Source: Terriglobia bacterium (GTDB taxonomy: Bacteria > Acidobacteriota > Terriglobia > Bryobacterales > Bryobacteraceae). From it: a stretch of DNA of 62,096 bases. The DNA lies in the NCBI GenBank assembly GCA_025350105.1, contig JANXYJ010000161.1, positions 1-62,096 on the forward strand, read 5' to 3'. The position numbers and the translations under genes are program-made. Under the pieces are notes generated by a model. It searched no databases. It had not been told where the DNA came from and saw nothing but the letters and a program-made list of their open reading frames with translations. Every line of letters begins with the position of its first letter. Position 1 is the stretch's first letter. This document shows, one piece after another, positions 1 through 8,410 of this stretch.

Positions 1-438
1 CACTACGGCGCGGCCACCTACGTTGATAAAGATCTGATCGGCCGAGAGTCTGACGCCGCCGACACTCACTTCAGAAGGCGATTCGAAACGGGCATGACCT
101 TCGTAGACGGTACAGTTGGCCATATTCTTCAACCACGTTTCCACGCCCTGATTCGACGCGCCCGCGACTCTATCCTTGCGGGCCTTCACCTGCTTCATGT
201 CCACGGTGATTGGACCGGGGACATTGACTCCAAATTCGCCAGCGCGTCGCGCCAGGTGGGCAGCATAGGCGCTGGCAACCATCGTCTTGGTGGGAATGCA
301 GCCAGTGTTTACGCAGGTGCCTCCGAAACGGCCGCGTTCAATGACAGCCACTTTCATGCCAGCCGCAGTGAGCCTGCCCGCGAGCGATGGTCCCGCTTGC
401 CCGGTGCCGATGATGATCGCGTCATAAATCAGCGTCAT
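1..438 (-). CDS. FAD-dependent pyridine nucleotide-disulfide oxidoreductase (mercuric reductase / dihydrolipoamide dehydrogenase family), C-terminus cut by window edge
   Basis: The first 146 residues are visible. They open with MTLIYDAIIIGTGQAGP, a Rossmann FAD-binding fold with GxGxxG-like glycines, followed at about residues 39-48 by the redox-active disulfide motif GGTCVNTGCIPTK. Family knowledge: such flavoproteins pass electrons from NAD(P)H through FAD to the Cys pair. The substrate cannot be told because the NAD(P) and dimerisation domains lie outside the window. The ATG at 438 is chosen because the Rossmann strand begins at once after it; the same frame upstream holds MSLASHHLIYDA and then a TGA. 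The start codon lies inside a 13-bp tandem repeat. The gene follows the HD-GYP gene in the same direction, after about 140 bp with no other feature seen. Enzyme class is confident; mercuric reductase versus Lpd-like is open. Confidence 0.85.
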   Translation of the reverse strand, partial: MTLIYDAIIIGTGQAGPSLAGRLTAAGMKVAVIERGRFGGTCVNTGCIPTKTMVASAYAAHLARRAGEFGVNVPGPITVDMKQVKARKDRVAGASNQGVETWLKNMANCTVYEGHARFESPSEVSVGGVRLSADQIFINVGGRAVV

Positions 439-458
439 AAATCAAGCGTCATAAATCA
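419..458. repeat. 13-bp tandem repeat, three copies, spanning the start codon of the reductase
   Basis: GCGTCATAAATCA occurs at 419-431, 432-444 and 446-458. Each copy carries an ATG on the minus strand. Because the unit steps are 13 and 14 bp, the three ATGs fall in three different frames, and only the middle one (438) opens the reductase frame. The first extra unit also leaves a short same-frame peptide ending in LIYDA-stop before the real MTLIYDA start, which looks like a duplication scar. Confidence 0.85.
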
Positions 459-581
459 GATGATGAGAGGCCAAACTCATGTTTGATTGTAACGGAGGGC
501 GGTCCGGCCAGACAAGCGCTGCGCGAAAAACGTCTAAGCGGTTCAGGAAAGGCGGATGAGGAAGAAGGGATGAACGCGACG

Positions 582-3005
582 TTATTGCAGCGTCAACACG
601 GGCAGTTCCGCTTCGGGGAGATTGAGTGCTCGTTGTTTGCGGGCTTTTTTGTAGGCGTACATCTTGCGATCGGCCTCCGCCAATAACTCGTCTGGCGTCG
701 CGCCTTCGTCCGGAAAGGAGGACACCCCGACGCTAGCAGCCGTGATGGTTTCGCCACAAACTTCCAAGCCCGCTTCGGTCGCTAAGTTGGAGATCAGGCG
801 AATCTTGTCGGACACCGATTCCGCCTTCATGCCGGGAAACACAATCACAAACTCGTCGCCGCCAAAGCGTGCGGTGACGTCGTGTTCACGAATCACTTTC
901 TCCAGCCCCTTGGCGAAAACCTGCAGCACACGGTTACCGGCATTATGGCCAAAGCGATCGTTTACCTGTTTAAAGCCGTCCAGGTCACAAACCATCACGG
1001 TCAGTGGAAGTTCCTGGCGTTTGCATTGCGAAATCTCGTGGTTCAGGCGTTCGAATAGCGAACGGGTATTGTTCAATCCGGTCAAATAGTCGGTGGTAGC
1101 GGATGCTTCCAGTGCTTGAAACTTCAGGGCGTTTTCGAAAGACAAACCAATTTTGGCGGTAATGCCTGACAGAATGCGCAAGTGGTCTCTGTTGAATGCA
1201 TCGGCATCGGCGCGGTACATAGTGAGAACTCCTACAATTCCCCGCCCTCCTGAGAGAGGCACGGCCAGGGCAGACCGCAACAAACTGAACTTGGTTGGAT
1301 CATTCAAATACCCGGGCTCAACCGACGGGTTGCCATTGAGGATGGCTTTATTGTGCTTGGCCACCCAGCCGGAAAGTCCTTCGCCATATGGAATCTTTAG
1401 CGATGAAAACAGCATGCGATCCGGACCGTCCACGTAGACCGGCGTCAGCTTTTCGTCCTTGCACTGATACACCGCGATGGAATCGCAAGGGATCAGTTGA
1501 GTCAGCCGCGAACTGAGCACCGAAAGGGTCTCCGACATACTCAAGGAGTTCCCTAGTTCCGTCACCAGTTCCAAGGTATGTTGCGCTTCCCTGCCCGCCG
1601 CCGCGATTTGAGACATGTAAGTGCCGCCCTGCTCTTCAGGCGCGTTCGCTTCAAAGCCAGCGGCCGGCGCCTTGCCCCGATCCACCTTGGCGTTCACTGA
1701 AAGCCTGGTGCCCGTATTCAGCCTGACCGCTTCTTCTTCAAGCTGGCGATACCGGCGAGCCAGAATCTCTACGATTTTCGGATCGTAGCTTTTGCCGGAC
1801 TCGCTTTTCACCACTTCCATAGCTTGATCCAGCGGTAAGGCCCGGCGATATTGGCGATCGGATGCCAATGCATCCAGGCAGTCCACCGCCGACAGGATGC
1901 GTGCGCCAATCGGAATCTCTTCGCCCTTCAGGCCGCAGGGGTAACCGTTGCCATCCCATTTTTCATGATGTGCCTTGACGATGGGAGCGACCGGATACGG
2001 AAAATTCACTTGTTCCAGAATTTCGGCACCCACCAGCGGGTGGATTTTCATCTTTTCGAATTCCTGCGGCGTGAGTTTCCCCGGCTTCGAAATGATGTGC
2101 TCAGGTACCGCCAGCTTGCCAATATCGTGCAACAGTGACGCCGCGTGCAGCGCGTCTAAGTCGGGACCGGTCAGCCCTACTTCTTTGCCGATTTCCAGCG
2201 CGTAATGCTGCACCCGCCGCAAATGATCGTGGGTAGTGTGATCCTTGGCCTCAATCGCCAAGGTCAAGGCTTCAATGGTGCGAATATGCAGACCGTTCAT
2301 CTGCTCCACGTGTTCTTTTTCCGCTTCCAATCGGCCAATGTAAAGCCGGTAGGAGCGGAACAGGACCCAGGCAACCGGCAGCGCCAACAACGAGAATTGC
2401 CAGCCCAGATTGATATTCACCCAATTGATAATGCCGACGATGGTGGCCGCCAGCAGATAGTACGGGAAGGCCCAAAAATAACATTCCTTCCAGATAACCG
2501 GCAGACTGCGGCGTTCGGTAAGCGAAATGGCGCAGGCGATCGGAAAGGTATTCGCCAGAAAATAGCCCATGGTGGCCAGCAAAAGCTTTACCGGCAAACT
2601 TCCACCTAGAGTCAGCGCTATCGGCGACTGAAAGGCGGCGTGCGATACCCGCATAGCCACGGCGATTACGGCCAGGTTGAACAAAACCTGATGAATTTTT
2701 GGCCGCTTCTTTGCCTTCCAGTAAATCTGCACCAGAGCAGAGGTGAGCCCAAGCATGAAGGTCTGGCCTTCGGTAAGCTCCGCCACTCCGGTCAGGATAA
2801 AGATATAGCTGACCGACATGGTCCCGGTGACACCCGGCAAGGAGACTTTGAGACCAGAAGAAAACAGCGCTAACAGAAAATACGCGGCGAAGCGCCAGGT
2901 AAAACTGAGGCCGGAGTAGGCAATCGACTGAACGACGGCCATCAGTCCGGTGGCAATGACCAGGCCGATGTAGACATTCGTGTATTTTGCCGGTACCTTC
3001 ACCAC
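582..3005 (-). CDS. Membrane-bound HD-GYP / GAF / GGDEF cyclic-di-GMP signalling protein
   Basis: A 807-residue protein. About residues 10-220 form a multi-helix membrane sensor. HD-GYP domain: HD at 293-294 and HHEKWDGNGYP at 346-356, the metal and substrate motifs of c-di-GMP phosphodiesterases. A GAF-like domain spans about 480-630. A GGDEF domain carries an intact GGDEF at 715-719, preceded by RxxD (REHD, 706-709) five residues upstream, the usual product-inhibition I-site. Both synthetic and degrading activities therefore look intact; which one dominates is unknown. The GTG start at 3005 has AGGGAAG five bases upstream. It lies 35 bp after the S8 protease and probably shares its transcript, so the sigma54 promoter at 5206-5220 may serve both. 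Confidence 0.93.
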   Translation of the reverse strand: MVKVPAKYTNVYIGLVIATGLMAVVQSIAYSGLSFTWRFAAYFLLALFSSGLKVSLPGVTGTMSVSYIFILTGVAELTEGQTFMLGLTSALVQIYWKAKKRPKIHQVLFNLAVIAVAMRVSHAAFQSPIALTLGGSLPVKLLLATMGYFLANTFPIACAISLTERRSLPVIWKECYFWAFPYYLLAATIVGIINWVNINLGWQFSLLALPVAWVLFRSYRLYIGRLEAEKEHVEQMNGLHIRTIEALTLAIEAKDHTTHDHLRRVQHYALEIGKEVGLTGPDLDALHAASLLHDIGKLAVPEHIISKPGKLTPQEFEKMKIHPLVGAEILEQVNFPYPVAPIVKAHHEKWDGNGYPCGLKGEEIPIGARILSAVDCLDALASDRQYRRALPLDQAMEVVKSESGKSYDPKIVEILARRYRQLEEEAVRLNTGTRLSVNAKVDRGKAPAAGFEANAPEEQGGTYMSQIAAAGREAQHTLELVTELGNSLSMSETLSVLSSRLTQLIPCDSIAVYQCKDEKLTPVYVDGPDRMLFSSLKIPYGEGLSGWVAKHNKAILNGNPSVEPGYLNDPTKFSLLRSALAVPLSGGRGIVGVLTMYRADADAFNRDHLRILSGITAKIGLSFENALKFQALEASATTDYLTGLNNTRSLFERLNHEISQCKRQELPLTVMVCDLDGFKQVNDRFGHNAGNRVLQVFAKGLEKVIREHDVTARFGGDEFVIVFPGMKAESVSDKIRLISNLATEAGLEVCGETITAASVGVSSFPDEGATPDELLAEADRKMYAYKKARKQRALNLPEAELPVLTLQ

Positions 3006-3040
3006 TTATACTTCCCTATCGACGGACCTATGCAAATCCG

Positions 3041-4813
3041 TTACTGCTCCCCGTTGATTGAAATGCTCTCGGACACTGCACTAGCAGTACCCCAGATGGC
3101 TGAAGTACCCCAGATGGCACTAAATGCCTGGGTGGTATTGGTACCCCAGATCGCTGAGGTACCCCAGATGGCTGATTTCCCGTCGACAAACACGTTGGTA
3201 CCCCAGATCGCGGAAGTACCCCAGATCGCAGAAGTACCCCAGATTGCGCTCGTACCCCAAATTGCAGAAGTACCCCAGATGGCTGATAGACCGGTATAGT
3301 CGGAAACCAAAACGGCGTGGCCCGTTTTATTCACATACTTGACCGCCGGCGAAATCGCTACGCCTGCCGGTGAATCGGTACTGTTCAGCGCCGCCCACAC
3401 GTCCAGGTAACCCGCCCCTACGGTGAAGATGTCGTATTGGCTGGTGTAGCTGATGCCGGTGGTGGGATCTACAGCGACGCTCGTCACTGGAAAATGCTTA
3501 CTGGCGGTCTTCATCATGCGCGCTTTAACCAAGTCGGGGGTTAAGGTGGCGTCTTGGGCCAACATCAGCGCCGCCGCTCCGCTCACTACAGGAGTCGCCA
3601 TACTGGTGCCGCTCAATTGGAAATAGGCGATCGAGTTGAAGCTGGAAAAGAACGCCAACAGTTTCGAGCCGGACCCACTTCCACTGGTGGAAAGATAGTA
3701 GGATCCCGGGACCGCATTGTCGGGGTAGGTCTTGGACAGAAAGTTGCTACCCAGCATGTCCGAAACCACGCGATTACCCGGAGCAACCAGATCCGGCTTT
3801 ACGACGTGATCGAACAAGGTTGGTCCTTTGGAACTGTAACTGGCGATCAGGTCGTCGCCGTTTTGGTAGGTGCCTTCCGTCTTCATTGCGCCAACGGTAA
3901 TCACATACGGATCATTGCCGGGTGCGTTGATGGTGCCATATCCATGGTTGCCAAAGGTATTGTTACGACCCTCATTGCCTGCGGCAACCACAACGATGAT
4001 GCCGTTTTTCCAGGCCGCTTCCACGGCTTGGCACAACGGGTCCAGTTTGAAGCTTTCGAAAACCGGACGGCCCAGGGATAGATTGATCACGCGGATGTTG
4101 TAGGTGGCCTTCAGAGAGATGGCGCGATCGATCGCAGCAATCACACCGCTATCCGTGCCATTACCCTTGTCGTCCAGCACTTTTAGATTGATGAGATTGG
4201 CGCCGGGTGCGACGCCGCGGAAGGTATGCGTAAAGGACGATCCGGTCGACAAGAGGCCGTTTCCGGCCAGAATCCCGGCCACATGAGTGCCATGGCCATA
4301 GTCATCACTGGTATTGGTGACGCCCGGGACGAAACTCTCGCTATAAACCACGCGAGAGGCGCCTTTACCGTCCGTCAGGTCCGGATGGTTATCGATGCCG
4401 CTGTCAATCACCGCTATGCCGATCCCAGTACCGATGAAGTTGTTCTGAAAGGCTACGTTCGCATTTACCGCGGCGGTGGAATAGTCCAGCGTCGGCTTGA
4501 TCACCCGATCCGGCGTCAGATAGGCGACGTTCGGCAGGTTGGCAATCTTCTCCAACTGGTCCGCAGGCACCACGACGCTCAGCGAATTCACGTGCGCAGC
4601 CGGCCCCTTCTTGCGTCCGCCATTCTTCTTTAGGTCCTGGTCGTCGTTGTCTCCGGGGGCCTTTACATAGGTGACGATCACATCCTGCGGACCCTGGGCT
4701 GAATTGAGATCGTCGGAGATCTTCGGGTGTTTCTGCCCCGCAAATACCGGCACCATCGCGGCAATCAATACGATTACGAAGGAGGACCGGAGGTTCATTT
4801 GTGTGTTTTTCAT
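3041..4813 (-). CDS. Exported S8 (subtilisin) serine peptidase with C-terminal SAIWGT repeats
   Basis: A 590-residue protein. The signal peptide spans residues 1 to about 26; an I9-like propeptide follows at about 43-110 (DVIVTYVKAPG to YLTPDRVI). Catalytic triad: D137 (IAVIDSGID), H174 (HGTHVAG) and S404 (SGTSMATP), with oxyanion N280 (VVAAGNEG). The catalytic domain is therefore complete. After about residue 500 comes a short tail with nine copies of SAIWGT in groups of five, two and two, separated by NVFVDGK and NTTQAF. The role of the tail is unknown; attachment or display at the cell surface is a guess. The protein probably acts outside the cytoplasm. It is followed 35 bp later by the HD-GYP gene and preceded by a 566-bp gap with a sigma54-type promoter. 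Confidence 0.93.
   Translation of the reverse strand: MKNTQMNLRSSFVIVLIAAMVPVFAGQKHPKISDDLNSAQGPQDVIVTYVKAPGDNDDQDLKKNGGRKKGPAAHVNSLSVVVPADQLEKIANLPNVAYLTPDRVIKPTLDYSTAAVNANVAFQNNFIGTGIGIAVIDSGIDNHPDLTDGKGASRVVYSESFVPGVTNTSDDYGHGTHVAGILAGNGLLSTGSSFTHTFRGVAPGANLINLKVLDDKGNGTDSGVIAAIDRAISLKATYNIRVINLSLGRPVFESFKLDPLCQAVEAAWKNGIIVVVAAGNEGRNNTFGNHGYGTINAPGNDPYVITVGAMKTEGTYQNGDDLIASYSSKGPTLFDHVVKPDLVAPGNRVVSDMLGSNFLSKTYPDNAVPGSYYLSTSGSGSGSKLLAFFSSFNSIAYFQLSGTSMATPVVSGAAALMLAQDATLTPDLVKARMMKTASKHFPVTSVAVDPTTGISYTSQYDIFTVGAGYLDVWAALNSTDSPAGVAISPAVKYVNKTGHAVLVSDYTGLSAIWGTSAIWGTSAIWGTSAIWGTSAIWGTNVFVDGKSAIWGTSAIWGTNTTQAFSAIWGTSAIWGTASAVSESISINGEQ
3086..3286 (-). repeat. Nine 18-bp units encoding SAIWGT
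   Basis: On the plus strand the unit reads AGTACCCCAGATGGCTGA with silent variation. Copies lie between 3086 and 3286 in three clusters. Variation is mainly in third codon positions (ATC/ATT, GCC/GCG, ACG/ACT), which points to selection on the peptide rather than recent DNA slippage alone. Confidence 0.9.
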
Positions 4814-5141
4814 CTGTTCGCTTTATCCCGTTTCCCTTTTACTTGCACCTGTTTCCTGCAACGGTGCATTCTTAGCCTGTTGGGGCTTTTCATTGCAACC
4901 TGGGGACCATCGCTAAGGTGTTGAAACTATAGGTGCTTCATCCGCCTTCTCCGCGACATCGCGTCACCCGGTACTCGATTGCGAAGGGTCCTTAAATCTA
5001 CCGGTCCACTGTCCGGAAACCCGAGTGCCAGCAGCAGATGGGACTGCATACCTAGTCGGGATCGCCCGGAATTAACTAGTTTTGGATGCATCAGAAGTAC
5101 CTGGGTAATCGTTCAGCGGGGCCTGATCACCCTGGTGTGAG

Positions 5142-5184
5142 TAATGAGTGTCAGTAAAGTAATGAGTGTCAATAATGAGTGCCA
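5142..5184. repeat. Three imperfect copies of TAATGAGTGTCA
   Basis: Copies at 5142-5153, 5160-5171 and 5173-5184 (last one TAATGAGTGCCA) lie in the 566-bp gap (4814-5379) between the S8 protease and the sigma54 activator. They fall just downstream of the minus-strand sigma54-type promoter, in what would be the untranslated leader of the protease transcript. Nothing else recognisable is seen from 4814 to about 5140. Confidence 0.6.
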
Positions 5185-5202
5185 GGCCTGGGTGTCAGGC
5201 CT
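5184..5202. other. Perfect inverted repeat, 7-bp stem and 5-bp loop
   Basis: AGGCCTG (5184-5190), GGTGT loop, CAGGCCT (5196-5202). No T-run follows on either strand, so a factor-independent terminator is unlikely. It lies close to the start site predicted from the sigma54 promoter, so it could be an operator or a leader hairpin. Confidence 0.45.
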
Positions 5203-5205
5203 TAC

Positions 5206-5220
5206 GCAGAAGCCGTGCCA
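5206..5220 (-). promoter_or_regulatory. Sigma54-type -24/-12 promoter directed at the S8 protease gene
   Basis: On the minus strand TGGCACGGCTTCTGC matches the consensus TGGCACG-N4-TTGC at every fixed base but one, with GG and GC separated by exactly 10 bases. Transcription would start near 5193 and run about 380 nt before the protease ATG at 4813. The sigma54 activator gene ends 160 bp upstream, and a direct repeat at 5347-5380 lies at a plausible enhancer distance. Confidence 0.6.
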
Positions 5221-5346
5221 CTTTGTCACTCCTGTCGCGGCGTTGTCCGAGATTGGCGGGACCTAGGGATTTGCAAGCAATAGGCAGGTGTAGGGAGAGA
5301 AACAGGCAGAGCAAAGAGCAGGGGCTAAGGCCAGATACTCGGCTTA

Positions 5347-5380
5347 TTGAACGTGCGTGCGGCTTGAACGTGTGTGTGGT
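5347..5380. repeat. 17-bp direct repeat, two copies, at the stop codon of the sigma54 activator; possible enhancer site
   Basis: TTGAACGTGCGTGCGGC (5347-5363) is followed directly by TTGAACGTGTGTGTGGT (5364-5380); 14 of 17 bases agree. It lies 130-170 bp upstream of the sigma54-type promoter, the usual range for activator-binding enhancers, and begins where the activator gene ends. It may instead be one more of the gene-edge tandem duplications seen in this window. Confidence 0.4.
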
Positions 5381-6426
5381 TACGAAGTGAGTGAAACCGT
5401 TTCGTTGCTCTCTGCCGCGACACCGTATTCTTTCAAACGCCGTTGCAGGGTCCGTTTGGAAATGCCCAGGCGGTCCGCCGCCTTTTGCCGGTGGCCGCTT
5501 TCCAGATCCAAAGCCCTAAAAATGGCGCTACGCTCCAAGCCGTTCAAGCCGTTCCCGCCACCGGTAAGTGACCCGGCTACCGAAATCGATGCCAGCGAGC
5601 TAAGGCTCGCGCTGAAACCATTGCCGCGGAAATCCTCGGGCAAATCGTCCTCGGTGATTTCGGGACCGTTCGACAAGATCGCCGCCCGTACCACCACGTT
5701 GCGTAACTCCCGGACGTTACCTGGCCAATTGTGCTCCAGCAGACGCCGGAGAGCGCCGTCGGAGAAGAACAACTCCTGGGGCGGGCGGCCGGCAACACTT
5801 TGCCGGCTCTTGCTTTCCAAAGCCAGATAGTGGTTGGCCAAGGGAATAATATCGTCGCGGCGCTCACGCAAGGGCGGCACGGCAATACGAATCTGCGAGA
5901 GCCTGTGATATAAATCGCTGCGAAACCGCCCCTTCTCAATCGCGCCACCCAGATCCTGATTGGTGGCCGTAACCAAGCGGACGTCCACCGCCACTTTCTT
6001 CACCCCGCCCAGGCGATAGTAGGCGGCACCATCCAGTACGCGCAGCAGTTTTACCTGCAACCGGGGATCCAGATCACCAATTTCGTCCAGGAACAGGGTC
6101 CCTTGGTTGGCCAGCTCAAATAAGCCCTGCTTGCTGGCGTCCGCGCCACTAAAGGCCCCTTTTTCATGACCGAAGAGTTCGCTTTCCAGCAGGTTATCCG
6201 GAATGGCGGCGCAATTCAGATCGATCCAGGAGTGTGCTTTGCGGGTGGAAAAATGGTGGATCGCACGGGCCACAATTTCTTTTCCGCTACCACTTTCTCC
6301 CGTGATCAGAATCGCTGCGTTACTGGCAGCCACCTTCTGCACCATTTCGAGAACGCGCCGCATCGCATCGCTGCCGAAGACAGCTGGCACTCCGAGGAAA
6401 TCATATTTCTGCTGAGAAGGCGGCAT
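5380..6426 (-). CDS. Sigma54-dependent transcriptional activator (AAA+ and Fis-type HTH, PspF-like, no N-terminal sensor)
   Basis: A 348-residue protein. Walker A is GESGSGKE (43-50); the sigma54-contact loop reads GAFSGA (90-95), a conservative variant of GAFTGA; Walker B is GTLFLDEIGD (109-118). A Fis-type helix-turn-helix sits at the C-terminus (about 305-345). Only about 17 residues precede the AAA+ domain, so there is no receiver, GAF or PAS domain. Activity must be controlled by a partner protein or by expression level, as in PspF. It is divergent from the peptide ABC operon and lies upstream, in the same direction, of the S8 protease. Both flanks have candidate sigma54 promoters, so both are likely targets (inference). 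Confidence 0.93.
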   Translation of the reverse strand: MPPSQQKYDFLGVPAVFGSDAMRRVLEMVQKVAASNAAILITGESGSGKEIVARAIHHFSTRKAHSWIDLNCAAIPDNLLESELFGHEKGAFSGADASKQGLFELANQGTLFLDEIGDLDPRLQVKLLRVLDGAAYYRLGGVKKVAVDVRLVTATNQDLGGAIEKGRFRSDLYHRLSQIRIAVPPLRERRDDIIPLANHYLALESKSRQSVAGRPPQELFFSDGALRRLLEHNWPGNVRELRNVVVRAAILSNGPEITEDDLPEDFRGNGFSASLSSLASISVAGSLTGGGNGLNGLERSAIFRALDLESGHRQKAADRLGISKRTLQRRLKEYGVAAESNETVSLTS

Positions 6427-6551
6427 CGAAGGTAGACAAAGGGTGCACTTGTCTATTCGGCAGAAATAGCGTTCAGCACATAGGGTTTTCCCTTGAATGG
6501 GTTACAGGGACCGGCCCATGCCCTGTGTCCATTCCGCGGAACACAACGATA

Positions 6552-6567
6552 CGGCAATCAGTTTGCC
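6552..6567 (+). promoter_or_regulatory. Possible sigma54-type promoter of the peptide ABC operon
   Basis: CGGCAATCAGTTTGCC keeps GG and GC exactly 10 bases apart and ends in TTGC, but has three mismatches in the -24 block. It would start transcription near 6578, about 60 nt before the first permease. A short dyad, CTATT..AATAG at 6453-6469, lies about 110 bp upstream and could bind the divergent activator. Weaker than the 5206-5220 site. Confidence 0.35.
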
Positions 6568-6638
6568 GGCGCCAGCCCTCTGCAGAATCGCATGCATTCT
6601 GTCGATAAACTCCATGGACCTGCACCGTCGGGATAATC

Positions 6639-7601
6639 GTGCTTCTATTTTTCTCCAACTTCGCGCGGCAACTACCCAGAGTAGCGATCCTGACCGTGTT
6701 TTCCGGCCTCTTTTGCGGGCTGATGATGCACTACGCTCCAGGCGCACAGGTGGATGATCGTGAATTGAATCTACGTTTGAATCAGCAAAGTATTGAAACC
6801 ATCCGTGCCGAGAAAGCCATGCAAGGCAGGCTGGGCAGCGTCGTGGCTCAATACATCGGCAGATTGCGGCATGGCGATCTGGGCTATTCGCAATCACAAA
6901 GTGCGCCTGTAGGGGAGCTGATCCGGCAGAACGCTCCGGCCACAGCTCACGAACTGCTGTTCGGCCTGACGGGGAGTTGGCTGCTGGCACTGGGCCTTGC
7001 CATCCCATTTGGAGCCTCCTCTGCTTACAAAGTCTTTGACATGGCCGCCGCCTTGCTCTCGGGGTTGTTGCTGAGTTTGCCTACGGCCCTGTTGGCGTAC
7101 TTGTGTTTGTCATCCACTTCCCTGGCCGGTGCCGGGGTGGATTTGGTGTTCGTGCTGGCGCTTGCGCCGCGAATTTTTCGCGTCGTAAAGAATTTGTTGC
7201 GGGAGGCCTACAGTGCCAGCCCGGTCCAGATGTGCAGGGCCCTGGGAATAGGCGAACTCCGCATTCTGGTAAGACAGGTGCTCCCCTCGGTCGGGTCCCC
7301 GCTTTTGGCTTTGGCGGCGACTTCGGTCGCGATGGCGCTGGGTGTGGCCATTCCCATCGAAAGCATTTGCGACGTGGCTGGACTTGGAAGGCTGGCCTGG
7401 CAGGCGGCGCTATCGCGGGATCTCTTCTTGCTGATCAACCTGACCATGCTGATGGCCTTGACCACCTCCCTCGCGATGGCGGCGGCCGATGCGATCCGCA
7501 GCAGTGGTCAACGGGTATCTCCAAAGTCCTCTCGCATGACGCAGCGGACGTCGGCAATGTCGGCGGGTAGTGAAAGTCTGGCATTGGAGCCCGCGGTATG
7601 A
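6639..7601 (+). CDS. ABC transporter permease, DppB/OppB type
   Basis: A 320-residue integral membrane protein starting with GTG. An N-terminal helix (about 10-32) is followed by a soluble stretch with the GDLGYS motif typical of DppB-type permeases, then five or so helices. The EAA-type cytoplasmic loop reads 'CRALGIGELRILVRQVLP'. It would form the inner-membrane channel with the next gene for uptake of peptides, opines or a similar solute. The stop overlaps the next start (ATGA), so the two are translationally coupled. The ribosome site is weak; a slightly different start is possible. Confidence 0.88.
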   Translation: MLLFFSNFARQLPRVAILTVFSGLFCGLMMHYAPGAQVDDRELNLRLNQQSIETIRAEKAMQGRLGSVVAQYIGRLRHGDLGYSQSQSAPVGELIRQNAPATAHELLFGLTGSWLLALGLAIPFGASSAYKVFDMAAALLSGLLLSLPTALLAYLCLSSTSLAGAGVDLVFVLALAPRIFRVVKNLLREAYSASPVQMCRALGIGELRILVRQVLPSVGSPLLALAATSVAMALGVAIPIESICDVAGLGRLAWQAALSRDLFLLINLTMLMALTTSLAMAAADAIRSSGQRVSPKSSRMTQRTSAMSAGSESLALEPAV

Positions 7602-8410
7602 CGCTTTTGCGTCGTGGGGCCATCGGGGTACTGATGGTGATCGCCTCGGCCGCTGTGGCGCCAGAGTTATGGACCCCGGCCCACTATGCAACCCAATTTC
7701 GCGAAGCGGCGGACGCGGAACCGTCCGGCCGTTTTCCGCTGGGAACCGACCGGCTGGGACGGGACCGGTTATCGCGCCTGGTCTATGGCACCCGAGTCTC
7801 TCTGCTCTTGGCGCCAGCAGCAGCCTTGCTCTCTTGTGGTGCGGCAGCTTTAATGGGAGGGTCGGCTGCGGTGGCTGGCGGGTTGACTGAAACGGGCATT
7901 ATGGCTTTGGCCGACCTGTGCCTGTCTTTACCCTGGTTGTTTCTGCTATTGACCATGCGGGCGCTTTTGCCTCTCAATGTTTCTCCGCAAACATCCATCG
8001 CTCTGACGTTTCTGTTGTTGGGTGTGCTCGGCTGGGCTGGGCCAGCCAGAGTGATTTTCGCAACCGTCCGTAAACTCCAATCGTCGGATTTTATCCTGCA
8101 GGCGCACGCGGCTGGCCTTGGGCCCAGACAGGTATTTCTGCGCCACCTGACGCCCAACTTAGCGCCCGTGCTGCTGGCGCAATTTTGTGTCGCGGTCCCC
8201 TTGTATGTTCTGGCGGAGGCGACACTTGGCATGCTTGGCCTGGGGGTGGCGGAGCCTTTGCCATCGTGGGGAAACATTTTGCGCGAACTCGAAAGCGGCA
8301 ATGCGCTCAGCCAGCCGTGGCTGTTGGTGCCGGTGGTGTTATTGGCGCTGGTGGTAGCCAGTTTTCAAGCGGTTATGCCCGCGCAAACGGGCGAGAAGGA
8401 TTACGCATGA
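7598..8410 (+). CDS. ABC transporter permease, DppC/OppC type
   Basis: A 270-residue membrane protein. It has the usual DppC layout: one N-terminal helix, then the motif FPLGTDRLGRDRLSRLVYG at about 46-64, then four to five helices with the EAA-like loop 'QAHAAGLGPRQVFLRHLTP'. It pairs with the preceding permease. It overlaps its neighbours by ATGA on both sides, so the four cistrons are probably made from one message in fixed ratio. Confidence 0.9.
   Translation: MTLLRRGAIGVLMVIASAAVAPELWTPAHYATQFREAADAEPSGRFPLGTDRLGRDRLSRLVYGTRVSLLLAPAAALLSCGAAALMGGSAAVAGGLTETGIMALADLCLSLPWLFLLLTMRALLPLNVSPQTSIALTFLLLGVLGWAGPARVIFATVRKLQSSDFILQAHAAGLGPRQVFLRHLTPNLAPVLLAQFCVAVPLYVLAEATLGMLGLGVAEPLPSWGNILRELESGNALSQPWLLVPVVLLALVVASFQAVMPAQTGEKDYA

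Noticed and set aside
3030-3299. Plus-strand frame rich in VPQIAEVPQMA repeats
   Set aside because: It is the mirror of the SAIWGT-coding repeat of the S8 protease, which has full catalytic motifs in the other strand.
5184-5202. Hairpin as terminator of the sigma54 activator
   Set aside because: No T-run on either strand and it lies 180 bp past the stop codon.
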